The notes beneath the pieces are model-generated. The model was not told the DNA's origin. It saw nothing but the letters and a program-made list of their open reading frames with translations, and ran no database searches. The position numbers and the translations under genes are program-made. Shown here piece after piece: positions 63,948 to 64,000 of a stretch of 64,000 bases of DNA. Numbering within the stretch: position 1 is the first letter of the stretch; each line of letters opens with the position of its first letter. The stretch is from Nitrospirota bacterium (GTDB lineage: Bacteria; Nitrospirota; Nitrospiria; Nitrospirales; Nitrospiraceae), in assembly GCA_040757595.1 (NCBI GenBank), contig JBFLWP010000004.1:82251-146250 (forward strand), read 5' to 3'.

Positions 63948-64000
63948 GGTGGTGCCGCGCGTCCTGTGGGAGCAGTGCTGCCCGGCCGACGAGCGGAACC
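63874..64000 (+). CDS. MBL-fold metallo-hydrolase (partial, runs off window)
   Basis: The first 42 residues are visible. They start MKLGAFDIFPVTDGRFRLDG and continue AMFGVVPRVLWEQCCPADER, a phrase typical of the N-terminus of MBL-fold hydrolases. The HxHxDH motif would lie beyond the window. No ribosome site is visible before this ATG. Confidence 0.7.
   Translation, partial: MKLGAFDIFPVTDGRFRLDGGAMFGVVPRVLWEQCCPADERN

Overview
The window is gene-dense, GC-rich bacterial chromosome with short operons on both strands and little mobile DNA. Its genes include a ferredoxin-thioredoxin reductase catalytic subunit, a lone NuoF beside a 2Fe-2S ferredoxin, NorD-like and NorQ/CbbQ-like proteins, a DsrE protein, large multi-domain histidine kinases, a heme-oxygenase-fold diiron protein and a compact homogentisate pathway. 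Together they suggest a free-living bacterium of the Nitrospirota/Methylomirabilota type, perhaps a Nitrospira relative. This placement is inference from gene content; no rRNA is present.

Layout. 1-6.0 kb: two-component signalling genes, with a hybrid kinase, a degenerate sigma-54 activator domain and an NtrC-type regulator. 6.1-7.1 kb: an eroded island beside tRNA-Lys, with a PIN-toxin scrap, an intact RelE/Phd module and an integrase tail. 7.2-19 kb: housekeeping genes (purA, tRNA-Ala, an ABC-F protein, rarA, folE, a pterin synthase, an Fe-S carrier, ferredoxin, nuoF, mdh). 19-28.7 kb: NorD-like VWA protein, FTR, an M28 peptidase, DsrE, a methyltransferase, a hydroxylase, an AIR-synthase-like protein and NorQ/CbbQ. 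28.7-35.7 kb: a heme-binding histidine kinase, a hybrid kinase and a YkgJ-DUF2156 fusion. 35.9-46.7 kb: GDPD, an ATP-grasp-like protein, KamA, dCTP deaminase, glycosyltransferases, an SDR, Grx4, BolA and a 5'-nucleotidase. 46.7-51.9 kb (minus): acyl-CoA dehydrogenase, tryptophanase, an HTH regulator and a CADD/PqqC-fold protein. 52.2-62.9 kb (plus): HPPD-like protein, HGD, FAH, a phosphoribosyltransferase, PDH E1alpha/E1beta/E2, thiolase, 3-hydroxybutyryl-CoA dehydrogenase and an isobutyryl-CoA-mutase-type subunit. 63-64 kb: a toxin-antitoxin cassette lying between two copies of the 5' end of an MBL-fold gene.

How the genes work together. The 46.7-62.9 kb block reads as amino-acid and acyl-CoA catabolism. 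Aromatic amino acids are opened through homogentisate or by tryptophanase, pyruvate is fed to acetyl-CoA, and C4 acyl-CoAs are handled by thiolase, dehydrogenase and mutase. A divergent AT-rich promoter region at 51.88-52.17 kb separates its two arms.

The most striking non-genic signal is a large set of degenerate 7-bp tandem repeats, usually arranged as inverted pairs around a short spacer. They fill many intergenic gaps and in several places lie in frame inside genes. The second is the 707-bp toxin-antitoxin insertion that duplicated the start of its target gene.
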